Shown one piece after another: positions 1 through 7,349 of a stretch of 64,000 nt of DNA (positions are counted from its first letter, which is position 1; every line of letters starts with the position of its first letter). The DNA is from JADKAV01 sp963733395 (GTDB lineage Bacteria; Actinomycetota; Actinomycetes; S36-B12; UBA10799): assembly GCA_963733395.1 (NCBI GenBank), contig CAVTCZ010000013.1, forward strand, positions 124,001-188,000, read 5' to 3'. The notes beneath the pieces were generated by a model. It did not search any database and had not been told where the DNA came from. It worked only from the letters and a program-made list of their open reading frames with translations. A program made the translations under genes and the position numbers.

Positions 1-702
1 CGGTGGCTGACCCTGGTGCTCTGCGCGGTGATCGGCTTGCTGTTCGCAGCCGCGGGCTGGCAGTGGCAGAGTGTGCAGCCGTCGGCGCAGGAGCGCCGTG
101 CGGATCTGATCACCCGGATCAACGCCGCGGACGCCAAGGCGGAGCAGGAGCAGGCGCAGGCGGCTGAACTGCGCGCCTCGGTCTCGCAGTTGCAGCAACT
201 GGCCACCAGCGGGTTGGGTGAGGACTTCACCAGTCAACTGCGCTCCGTGGAGATCGCCTCCGGGTTCGTGGGGCTCGAAGGCCCCGGGGCCGTGCTGATC
301 ATGGACGACGCAGTGCCGCCCCTGCCCCGTGGCGTGGAGCCCGATGAGGCGAAGGTCTTGGACATCGACGTGCAGACGGCAGTCAACGGACTCTGGGAAG
401 CCGGTGCGGCGGCGATCGCCATCAACGACATCCGGCTCACCTCGGTCACCGCCATCCGGACCGCCGGCGAGGCCATCCTGGTCGACTACCGGCCGTTGGA
501 ACCCCCCTACCGGATCGCGGCCGTGGGCCCGGCCGATCTGGCCGACCGGTTCGCCGATGGTCAGACCAGTGACGAGCTCGCCCAACTGGGCCGGGACTAC
601 GGCATACAGTCGGAGGTGACGCCGGCCGAGCAACTGCGGGTGCCGGCGTCGACGGCCAACCTGCCGACCAAGGCCGAAGTGGTGAAGGGAACAGGCGAAT
701 GA
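1..702 (+). CDS. DUF881 membrane protein, 5' end outside window
   Basis: The frame is open from base 1, so the true start lies upstream; 233 residues are visible. A hydrophobic segment (about residues 4-20) anchors the protein. An Ala/Glu/Gln-rich stretch that should form a coiled coil follows (about 28-65), then a DUF881 domain with the family-like pattern NGLWEAGAAAIAINDIRLT near residue 130. DUF881 proteins occur in pairs around a small basic membrane protein in actinobacteria, near division and envelope genes; the biochemical role is unknown. It overlaps the next gene by four bases (ATGA), so the three genes 1-1693 are surely co-transcribed. Family assignment is firm, function is not. Confidence 0.85.
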   Translation, partial: RWLTLVLCAVIGLLFAAAGWQWQSVQPSAQERRADLITRINAADAKAEQEQAQAAELRASVSQLQQLATSGLGEDFTSQLRSVEIASGFVGLEGPGAVLIMDDAVPPLPRGVEPDEAKVLDIDVQTAVNGLWEAGAAAIAINDIRLTSVTAIRTAGEAILVDYRPLEPPYRIAAVGPADLADRFADGQTSDELAQLGRDYGIQSEVTPAEQLRVPASTANLPTKAEVVKGTGE

Positions 703-1031
703 TCGCGTTGATCGGGTTGATCGTGGGGATCATCCTCGGTGTGGTGTTCTCCCCGGAGGTGCCTGCCTGGATGGACGCCTACCTGCCGGTGGCGGTCATC
801 GCGGGACTGGATGCGGTCTCCGGAGCCCTGCGCTCGATGCTCGACGGCAACTTCTCCGACAAGGTGTTCGTGGTCTCGTTCATCGGCAATGTCGCGGTCG
901 CCTGTGCCCTCGTCTGGCTCGGTGACCAGCTCGGGGTGGGAGCTCAGATGTCCACCGGCGTGGTCGTCGTCCTGGCGATGCGGATCTTCGCCAACGCCGC
1001 CGCCATCCGCCGGAAGTTGTTCAAAGCATGA
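699..1031 (+). CDS. sbp: Small basic protein Sbp-like (DUF1290), membrane
   Basis: This 110-residue protein is almost entirely membrane-embedded, with about three hydrophobic helices (residues 1-18, 25-45, 55-100) and a basic C-terminal end (RRKLFKA). It matches the small basic protein family (DUF1290), found next to ftsZ in Firmicutes and between two DUF881 genes in actinobacteria, as here. The start codon overlaps the previous stop and its own stop region overlaps the next start, so translation is coupled across the trio. A role near the division or envelope machinery is inferred from neighbours only. Confidence 0.85.
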   Translation: MIALIGLIVGIILGVVFSPEVPAWMDAYLPVAVIAGLDAVSGALRSMLDGNFSDKVFVVSFIGNVAVACALVWLGDQLGVGAQMSTGVVVVLAMRIFANAAAIRRKLFKA

Positions 1032-1693
1032 GAGGCCGGCAGTGGGGCGTGGCCGTCGTCTGCATGTTGATCGGCATCGGGACCGTGGCGGTGGTGCGCG
1101 GCCAGGACACCGACGAGTTCCTGGCCAGTGCCCGGGAACCGGATCTGGTGCGCCTGCTGGACGACCTGCAGGCCCGGCAGTCCCGCCTCGACGGGGAGAT
1201 CCTGCGCCTGCAGGGCGCCGAGCAGCGCTTGCGGAGCGGGACCTCGGCCGAGGCCCTGCAGGAGACCCAGGAACGCGCCGATGACCTGCGCGTGCTGGCC
1301 GGCACCACGGCGGTGCGCGGCCCCGGGATCAAGATGCGGATCGATGGCGAGGATGCCTTCTTCGCCTCCGATCTGCTCAACACGGTGCAGGAACTCCGGG
1401 ACGCCGGCGCGGAGGCGATCGAGGTGAACGGGGTGCGGGTGGTCGTGAACACCTGGTTCACGGATGCTGCCGACGGCATCTCCGTGAGTGGCACGGTGCT
1501 ACGGCCACCGTTCGAGATCATCGCCATCGGTGGGCCGAGCACCATGGCCACCGCCATGCGTATCCCCGGCGGGGTTGCCGACACCGTCGAATCGCAGGAT
1601 GGCTCACTGGTCATCACCGAACTCGACAAAGTCGAGATCCGCAGCGTCGTCAACCTCTCAGAGCCGGACCCGAACGTCACCGTGACCGACTAA
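1028..1693 (+). CDS. DUF881 membrane-anchored protein
   Basis: The second DUF881 protein of the trio, 221 residues. An N-terminal hydrophobic helix (about residues 6-24) precedes a charged coiled-coil-like region (about 45-90) and a DUF881 domain with the conserved style AGAEAIEVNGVRVVVNTWF around residue 130. The ATGA start overlaps the small basic protein gene. The paired DUF881 arrangement equals Rv1823/Rv1825 of M. tuberculosis. The function is unknown; a periplasm-facing partner of the small basic protein is an inference. Confidence 0.87.
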   Translation: MRGRQWGVAVVCMLIGIGTVAVVRGQDTDEFLASAREPDLVRLLDDLQARQSRLDGEILRLQGAEQRLRSGTSAEALQETQERADDLRVLAGTTAVRGPGIKMRIDGEDAFFASDLLNTVQELRDAGAEAIEVNGVRVVVNTWFTDAADGISVSGTVLRPPFEIIAIGGPSTMATAMRIPGGVADTVESQDGSLVITELDKVEIRSVVNLSEPDPNVTVTD

Positions 1694-1696
1694 TCT
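1691..1696 (+). promoter_or_regulatory. Probable -10 box of leaderless gcvH
   Basis: TAATCT ends seven bases before the gcvH ATG and no ribosome-binding site lies between, the typical layout of an actinobacterial leaderless gene. Inferred from spacing only. Confidence 0.5.
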
Positions 1697-1703
1697 CTGG
1701 TGT

Positions 1704-2087
1704 ATGACACCAGATGATCGTCGTTTCACCCGCGAACATGAGTGGATCCTCTCTCTGGAGAACGGCAACGTGCGCGTGGGCATCACCGACTTCGCCCAGG
1801 ATGCGCTCGGCGACGTGGTCTTCGTGGCGCTTCCCGAAGTGGGGGTCAGCGTCAGTCCGGGGGACGCGGTCGGCGAGGTCGAGTCCACCAAGAGTGTGAG
1901 CGAGATCTACGCCCCGGTCGCCGGCACCATCGTGGCCCGCAACGACGCGGTCGAGACTGCTCCGGAGACCGTCAACGCGGATCCGTACGAGGGTGGCTGG
2001 TTGTTCGTCCTGCAGCCCGAAGACCCCGACGCGGTGGAGGCGCTGCTGTCACCTGAGGACTACGAGGCGTTGATCCACCAGATCTAG
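1704..2087 (+). CDS. gcvH: Glycine cleavage system H protein
   Basis: A 127-residue lipoyl carrier of the glycine cleavage complex, which shuttles the aminomethyl group between the P, T and L proteins. The lipoylation lysine is K63 in GEVESTKSVSEIYAPV, and the length is that of the family (about 125-130). The ATG at 1704 is chosen because it lies seven bases after a TAATCT box and begins the expected N-terminus (REHEWI follows at once). The partner P protein is at 4527-7322 in the same direction; T and L proteins are not in the window. Confidence 0.97.
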   Translation: MTPDDRRFTREHEWILSLENGNVRVGITDFAQDALGDVVFVALPEVGVSVSPGDAVGEVESTKSVSEIYAPVAGTIVARNDAVETAPETVNADPYEGGWLFVLQPEDPDAVEALLSPEDYEALIHQI

Positions 2088-2149
2088 ATCAACCCCGACA
2101 GGTCTGAATCTTCGGTTAAGGTAGAGACTTCGTCAACGCGAGGAGCGCA

Positions 2150-2638
2150 GTGATCAACGAATGTCTGCGGTGCGGTCGGCCGTTGGAGCCCGAAGACCGC
2201 TTCTGTTCGGCCTGCGGGACGCCCCGGCCGGTTGCCGACGATGGCGACGCCACCGGCGTGGTGATCCCCGATGAGCGCGACACCGGCCCGATCCCGGTGG
2301 TGGAGGGGCTGTCCGGGCTCACCCGCGGGATGAGCGTGATCGTGGTCCAGCGCGGGCCGGAGATCGGCCAGCGCTTCGAGTTGGCCGGCGAGCGCCTCAC
2401 GGCGGGCAGGTCCGCGGACTGCGACATCATGCTCGACGACGTGACGGTGAGCCGGCACCACGCCGAGTTCGTGGCCGACGCCGATGGCTGGGCGATTGTG
2501 GACCGGGGCTCGCTGAACGGCACGTATGTGAACCGTGCTTCGATCGAACGTCACCGACTGACCAGCGGTGACCTCATCCAGATCGGCAAGTTCCGCCTGC
2601 AGTTCCTGCACGCAGACGAGGACCACCTGCCCGAATGA
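2150..2638 (+). CDS. FHA-domain protein with zinc ribbon, GarA/OdhI position
   Basis: A 162-residue protein with an N-terminal zinc ribbon (C5-x2-C8 and C19-x2-C22) and a C-terminal forkhead-associated domain (about residues 60-155). The FHA domain has its phosphothreonine-binding hallmarks: GRS near 84, SRHH near 101 and NGT near 124. By synteny it sits where GarA (Rv1827) or OdhI lies, the FHA regulators of 2-oxoglutarate and glutamate metabolism. The N-terminal double-threonine (TT) phosphorylation motif of GarA is not visible; the zinc ribbon takes that place. A GAGGAG ribosome-binding site precedes the GTG start. It overlaps the next gene by four bases. Confidence 0.85.
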   Translation: MINECLRCGRPLEPEDRFCSACGTPRPVADDGDATGVVIPDERDTGPIPVVEGLSGLTRGMSVIVVQRGPEIGQRFELAGERLTAGRSADCDIMLDDVTVSRHHAEFVADADGWAIVDRGSLNGTYVNRASIERHRLTSGDLIQIGKFRLQFLHADEDHLPE

Positions 2639-3306
2639 GCACCCACCTGATGGGCATCGGGGAGACGGTGTCCTCGCTTCGGCGCGACTTCCCCGATGTC
2701 AGCGTGAGCAAGATCCGGTTCCTGGAGGCCGAGGGGTTGGTCGCGCCCTTGCGGACGCCGTCCGGCTATCGCAAGTACACGCCGGCCCACGTGGAACGGA
2801 TCCGGTACGTGCTGGCGATGCAGCGGGACCACTACCTGCCGCTGAAGGTCATCGCCGAGCACCTCGACGCCCTCGACCGGGGGCTGACCCCGCCCGAACC
2901 CACCGATGCCGCTCCCCGCACCGAGGTGCCGGAGGTCCTGGCTCCGGACCTGCACAGCTTGGACACCGGGGTGCGGCTCAAGCCCGCTGAACTCTGCCGG
3001 GAGGCCGGCCTGACGTCCGCCGACCTGCGGGACGCGGTCGAACTCGGACTGCTTGCCGAGGTGTCCGAGTACAGCCTCAACGACGTCGAGACCGCCCGCG
3101 GGCTGGTGGCCCTGCGCGAGTGTGGTGTGCCGGTGCGCAACGCCCGACCGGTGGTCCTGGCGGTGCAGCGCGAGGTCGACCTCTATGCCACCGGGCTGGG
3201 ACCGCCACGTCGCGGCGAGTCGGATGAGGAGTATTCGCAGCGTGGTCGCAGCCTGGCTGCGGCCCTGGTGCGGGTGCACGTCGCGGTCATGCGTTCCCGG
3301 CTCTGA
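2635..3306 (+). CDS. ftsR: MerR-family regulator, FtsR/Rv1828 type
   Basis: A 223-residue regulator with a winged-helix MerR DNA-binding region (about residues 12-85: SVSKIRFLEAEGLV, then SGYRKYTPAHVERIRYV). A longer C-terminal domain (about 110-223), typical of the Rv1828/FtsR group, follows. FtsR controls ftsZ and related genes in Corynebacterium, and the order FHA gene - MerR - DUF151 - second MerR is conserved in actinobacteria. The ATG overlaps the FHA gene stop, so the two are co-translated. Binding targets cannot be read from its own sequence; see the palindrome at 3856-3870. Confidence 0.85.
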   Translation: MSTHLMGIGETVSSLRRDFPDVSVSKIRFLEAEGLVAPLRTPSGYRKYTPAHVERIRYVLAMQRDHYLPLKVIAEHLDALDRGLTPPEPTDAAPRTEVPEVLAPDLHSLDTGVRLKPAELCREAGLTSADLRDAVELGLLAEVSEYSLNDVETARGLVALRECGVPVRNARPVVLAVQREVDLYATGLGPPRRGESDEEYSQRGRSLAAALVRVHVAVMRSRL

Positions 3307-3350
3307 AACGGGTACCTTCGCGGGCTGGTGTGGTGTCGCGGCCTTGGGCG

Positions 3351-3356
3351 TAGAGT
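3351..3356 (+). promoter_or_regulatory. Probable -10 box of leaderless DUF151 gene
   Basis: TAGAGT ends six bases before the GTG at 3363, with no Shine-Dalgarno between. This is the layout expected for a leaderless transcript and fixes the start codon of the DUF151 gene. Confidence 0.5.
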
Positions 3357-3362
3357 GAATCC

Positions 3363-3848
3363 GTGCGAGCCGTGGATGTCGTGGGTGTGCGGGTGGAGAT
3401 GCCGTCCAATCAGCCGATCGTGCTGCTGCGCGATGCCCAGACGGAGCGTTTCCTGCCCATCTGGATCGGAGCCGTCGAAGCCACGGCGATCGCTTTCGCG
3501 CAGCAGGGTGTGCAGCCCGAACGCCCCTTGACCCACGACCTGCTGCGAGACGTGATCACGGCCCTGGGCCGGTCCCTCACCCGGGTCGACATCGTGGACC
3601 TGCGCGACGGCATCTTCTTCGCCGAGTTGGTCTTCGACAACGGGGTGACGGTCTCCGCGCGCCCCTCGGACGCGATCGCCCTGGCGTTGCGGACCGCCTC
3701 GCCGTTGTTCGCCGCCGAGCACGTCCTCGACGAGGCGGGGATCGAGATGCCCGCCGAGGAAGAGGAGGCCGAGGCCGAAGTCGAGGCATTTCGGGAGTTT
3801 CTCGACCAGGTGACGCCGGAGGACTTCGAGGGCGGCAGCCCGCAATGA
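3363..3848 (+). CDS. Bifunctional nuclease family protein (DUF151)
   Basis: A 161-residue DUF151 protein. The core runs from MRAVDVVGVRVEMP through LPIWIGAVEATAIAFA (about residues 30-47) to SARPSDAIALALR (about 95-107), the best conserved signature. The last 40 residues are very acidic. Some DUF151 members have reported DNase/RNase activity; physiological substrates are not established. The gene lies between the two MerR regulators as in M. tuberculosis (Rv1829). The GTG start is set by the -10 box six bases upstream and by the conserved N-terminus. Confidence 0.9.
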   Translation: MRAVDVVGVRVEMPSNQPIVLLRDAQTERFLPIWIGAVEATAIAFAQQGVQPERPLTHDLLRDVITALGRSLTRVDIVDLRDGIFFAELVFDNGVTVSARPSDAIALALRTASPLFAAEHVLDEAGIEMPAEEEEAEAEVEAFREFLDQVTPEDFEGGSPQ

Positions 3849-3855
3849 CTAAATG

Positions 3856-3870
3856 TCAACCTGAGGTTGA
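3856..3870 (+). promoter_or_regulatory. 15-bp palindrome, candidate MerR operator
   Basis: TCAACCTGAGGTTGA is a perfect inverted repeat of seven bases around one central base. It lies just after the DUF151 stop and upstream of the second MerR gene. MerR proteins bind such dyads, so autoregulation by the 3971-4534 product or control by the FtsR-like protein is plausible. It lies about 55 bases before the TACGTT box (3926-3931) that probably serves as the -10 of the MerR gene. It is therefore not the classic spacer-embedded MerR site of that promoter. Confidence 0.5.
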
Positions 3871-3970
3871 GGTATTCGGTCGGCATCCGTGGGCGTGTCG
3901 GTCGCGCTGTGTGCGGTAGTGCCCCTACGTTGTGGGTACCGCCGGTTCCCAGGACAGTCGAGGAGAGGCC

Positions 3971-4534
3971 ATGAACGAGGCAGTAGCCAACTCGTCTGCG
4001 ATTCCAGAGGGGCAACAGCAAGAGCTCTTCGCCGACGAGCTGCAGGTCCCGGAGGATGCCGGTTACCGGGCCCCCGTGGTGGCCAAGATCGTGGGAATCA
4101 CCTACCGGCAGTTGGACTACTGGGCACGCACCGGTCTGGTCGAGCCGAGTCTGCGCAGTGCGAAGGGCTCCGGATCCCAGCGGCTGTACAACTTCCGCGA
4201 CATCGTCACGCTGAAGATAGTGAAGCGGCTCCTGGAGACCGGCGTGACCCTGCAGCAGATCCGCGCTGCGCTGGACCACCTTCGGTCGGCCGGGGTGGCG
4301 GATCTGTCCCAGATCACGCTGATGAGCGACGGCGCGAGCGTCTACGAGTGTCGCAGCGCCGAGGATGTCATCGACCTCGTGCACGGCGGCCAGGGCGTCT
4401 TCGGGATCGCCGTGGGAGCCGTGTGGCGGGAGGTCGAGAGTGACTTGGCCGCGCTGCCCGCCGAGCGGGCCGACGGCAGCGTTACCGTGGTGGACGACGA
4501 ACTGTCGCGCCGCCGCGCCCGCAAGATTGGATAA
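3971..4534 (+). CDS. MerR-family regulator, ResR/Rv1830 type
   Basis: A 187-residue MerR regulator. The winged helix spans about residues 30-100 (PVVAKIVGITYRQLDYWART, then SQRLYNFRDIVTLKIVKRLL). A short C-terminal part follows with a conserved-looking DVIDLVHGGQGVFGIAVG segment. Position between DUF151 and gcvP equals Rv1830 (ResR), linked in mycobacteria to control of growth and division. The ATG at 3971 is chosen over an upstream in-frame start because GAGGAGAGG stands directly before it. A palindrome at 3856-3870 may be its operator. The stop overlaps the probable gcvP start. Confidence 0.85.
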   Translation: MNEAVANSSAIPEGQQQELFADELQVPEDAGYRAPVVAKIVGITYRQLDYWARTGLVEPSLRSAKGSGSQRLYNFRDIVTLKIVKRLLETGVTLQQIRAALDHLRSAGVADLSQITLMSDGASVYECRSAEDVIDLVHGGQGVFGIAVGAVWREVESDLAALPAERADGSVTVVDDELSRRRARKIG

Positions 4535-7322
4535 GCCAACGTTCCCCGAACGGCACATCGGTCCCGACGCTCAGGGCCGCGCTCACATGCTCTCCGTCCT
4601 CGGCTTCGACACCCTGGACGACCTCATCGACACGCTGGTGCCGCAGGACATCCGCACCGATCGACCGCTGGACCTGCCCCCGGCGGTGGATGAGGCGCAG
4701 ACGCGCCGCCTGCTGCAGGCAATCGCAGACCGCAACTGCGCACGCACCCCGATGATCGGGCTCGGTTACCACGCGACCCACACGCCCCCGGTGATCACCC
4801 GCAATGTGCTGCAGAACCCCGCCTGGTACACCGCCTACACGCCGTACCAGCCGGAGATCTCGCAGGGCAGGCTGGAAGGGCTGCTGAGCTTCCAGACCCT
4901 CATCAGCGACCTCACCGGTCTGCCGATCGCCAACGCCTCATTGCTCGACGAGCCGACCGCTGCGGCCGAAGCCATGGCGCTGGCCCACCGGGCGGGGAGG
5001 GGCCACGTCTTCGCGGTGGACCGTGACCTGCACCCGCACACCCTCGCGGTGCTGGCCACGCGGGCCGAACCGGTGGGCATCGCCCTGGAACTGCTCGACC
5101 TGCACGATGACGATCTGCCCGAGGACTGCTTCGGTGCACTCATCGGCTACCCGTCGGGCACCGGTGCGGTGCGGTTGCTGGACCAGGTGGCCGCCAAGGT
5201 GCACGCGGCCGGGGGACAGTTGGCCGTGACCGCCGACCTGCTGGGCCTGGTGGTCTTGCGCAGCCCCGGTGAGATGGGCGCGGACATCGTGGTCGGGTCC
5301 GCGCAGCGGTTCGGGGTGCCGATGGGTTTCGGCGGTCCGCACGCCGCGTTCATGGCGGTGCGGCAGGGACTGGAGCGGCAACTGCCCGGTCGGATGGTCG
5401 GTGTGAGTGTCGATGCCGCCGGAAACCCGGCGTTGCGACTGGCACTGCAGACCCGCGAGCAGCACATCCGGCGGGATCGGGCCACCTCCAACATCTGCAC
5501 CTCCCAGGTCCTGCTGGCGCTGGTCGCCGCGTTCTACGCGCAGTACCACGGCCCGGCCGGCCTGCGCGCCATCGCCGAGCGGGTGCACGAGTGTGCGGGC
5601 GTGTTGGCGGCATCGCTGGCGGCCGGTGGCCTCCCGCCGGCCCACGACGTCTTCTTCGACACCGTGGTCGTGCCGCACGACGACCCGGTCGGCGTGGTGG
5701 CTGCGGCAGCGCAGCGGGGCATCGATCTGCGGTTGCTGGACGGCGCCGTGGGCGTGACCTGCGACGAGACGACCACCGACGCCGATCTCGATGCCGTGCT
5801 GGAGTCGTTCGGAGTCTCCCGGGTCGGTGGCGCGGTGGGCATCCCGGACGCGTTGCTGCGCACGGGGCCGCTGCTGGCGTACCCGGAGTTCCGGTCGTAC
5901 CACAACGAAACCGCCATGATGCGCTACCTTCGGCGGCTCGCGGACAAGGACCTGGCGCTGGACCGCAGCATGATCCCGCTCGGTTCCTGCACCATGAAGC
6001 TCAATGCCGCCGCCGAGATGGAAGCACTGACCTGGCCGCAGTTCGCAGGGCTGCATCCGTTCGCCCCGCTATCGGAGTCCGAGGGCACGCGGGCGATGAT
6101 CGCCGACCTGGAGCAGTGGCTGGCGGCGGCGACCGGTTACGACCGCGTCAGCCTGCAGCCCAACGCGGGCTCGCAGGGGGAGTTCGCCGGTCTGCTGGCC
6201 ATCCGGGGCTACCACCGCGCCCGCGGAGAGGATCAACGCACCATCTGCCTGGTGCCCAGCAGCGCACACGGGACGAACGCGGCCAGCGCCGTCATGGCGG
6301 GGCTGAAGGTCGTGGTCGTCGCCTGCACGGACGCCGGCGACGTGGACATCGAGGATGTCCGGGCGAAGATCGCCGAACACGGGCCGCAACTGGCGGCCAT
6401 CATGCTGACCTACCCCTCGACGCACGGGGTGTTCGAGACCGGGTTGCGCCAGATCTGCGAGGCCGTGCACGAAGCAGGCGGCCAGGTGTATGTCGACGGG
6501 GCGAACATGAATGCCCTGCTAGGACTGGTTCGGCTGCCGGAGGCCGGGGCGGACGTGTCACACCTCAATCTGCACAAGACGTTCTGCATCCCGCACGGGG
6601 GCGGCGGTCCGGGTGTCGGACCGGTGGCCGTGCGGTCGCACCTGGCGCCCTTCCTGCCGGGCCACCCACTGGTGCCCGAGGCCGGGCCGAAGGACCAGGG
6701 TCCGGTTTCGGGTGCGCCGTGGGGCAGTGCCGGGGTGCTGATGATCCCGTGGGCGTATCTGCGGCTCATGGGATCCGAGGGCCTGACCGAGGCGACGAAG
6801 GTTGCGATCCTGTCCGCCAACTACGTCGCCCGCCGGTTGGCCGACCACTTCCCGTTGCTGTACTCAGGCGGTGGCCTGGTGGCCCACGAGTGCCTGCTCG
6901 ATCTCCGGGAGATCACCAAGACCACCGGGGTGACCGTCGACGACGTCGCCAAGCGGCTCATCGACTACGGTTTCCACGCCCCCACGATGTCCTTCCCCGT
7001 GGCCGGGACGCTGATGGTGGAGCCCACGGAGAGCGAGGATCTGCGCGAACTCGACCGGTTCTGCGAGGCGATGATCGCGATCGGCGCCGAGATCGAGGAG
7101 ATCGCCGCAGGTGACGTCGTTCTGGAGAACAGCCCCTTGCGCAACGCGCCACACACCGCCGCCTGCCTGGTCGAGCAGTGGGAGTGGCCCTATTCGCGGG
7201 CGAAGGCGGTCTTTCCTGTGGGTGAGCCCGACAAGTATTGGCCGCCCACGCGTCGCATCGACAACGCGTACGGTGATCGCAACCTGCACTGCACCTGCGC
7301 CCCCGTGACCGACTACGCCTGA
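4527..7322 (+). CDS. gcvP: Glycine dehydrogenase (decarboxylating), P protein
   Basis: The PLP-dependent decarboxylase of the glycine cleavage system, as a single fused chain (931 residues; family about 950). The N-terminal half starts with ERHIGPD. The C-terminal half carries the PLP-lysine motif in HLNLHKTFCIPHGGGGPGVG. The frame stays open upstream to 4365, but that part is the shifted MerR gene. The TTG at 4527, overlapping the MerR stop, gives the expected N-terminus LDKPTFPERHIGPD. Translation is probably coupled to the regulator. It works with GcvH encoded at 1704-2087. Confidence 0.95.
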   Translation: MDKPTFPERHIGPDAQGRAHMLSVLGFDTLDDLIDTLVPQDIRTDRPLDLPPAVDEAQTRRLLQAIADRNCARTPMIGLGYHATHTPPVITRNVLQNPAWYTAYTPYQPEISQGRLEGLLSFQTLISDLTGLPIANASLLDEPTAAAEAMALAHRAGRGHVFAVDRDLHPHTLAVLATRAEPVGIALELLDLHDDDLPEDCFGALIGYPSGTGAVRLLDQVAAKVHAAGGQLAVTADLLGLVVLRSPGEMGADIVVGSAQRFGVPMGFGGPHAAFMAVRQGLERQLPGRMVGVSVDAAGNPALRLALQTREQHIRRDRATSNICTSQVLLALVAAFYAQYHGPAGLRAIAERVHECAGVLAASLAAGGLPPAHDVFFDTVVVPHDDPVGVVAAAAQRGIDLRLLDGAVGVTCDETTTDADLDAVLESFGVSRVGGAVGIPDALLRTGPLLAYPEFRSYHNETAMMRYLRRLADKDLALDRSMIPLGSCTMKLNAAAEMEALTWPQFAGLHPFAPLSESEGTRAMIADLEQWLAAATGYDRVSLQPNAGSQGEFAGLLAIRGYHRARGEDQRTICLVPSSAHGTNAASAVMAGLKVVVVACTDAGDVDIEDVRAKIAEHGPQLAAIMLTYPSTHGVFETGLRQICEAVHEAGGQVYVDGANMNALLGLVRLPEAGADVSHLNLHKTFCIPHGGGGPGVGPVAVRSHLAPFLPGHPLVPEAGPKDQGPVSGAPWGSAGVLMIPWAYLRLMGSEGLTEATKVAILSANYVARRLADHFPLLYSGGGLVAHECLLDLREITKTTGVTVDDVAKRLIDYGFHAPTMSFPVAGTLMVEPTESEDLRELDRFCEAMIAIGAEIEEIAAGDVVLENSPLRNAPHTAACLVEQWEWPYSRAKAVFPVGEPDKYWPPTRRIDNAYGDRNLHCTCAPVTDYA

Positions 7323-7340
7323 CCGTCGCCGGAGGCTCGC

Positions 7341-7346
7341 TACGCT
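7341..7346 (+). promoter_or_regulatory. Probable -10 box of the antiporter gene
   Basis: TACGCT ends three bases before the ATG at 7350 and six before the GTG at 7353. The second spacing matches the other leaderless genes here, so GTG 7353 may be the real start. Confidence 0.4.
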
Positions 7347-7349
7347 GCC

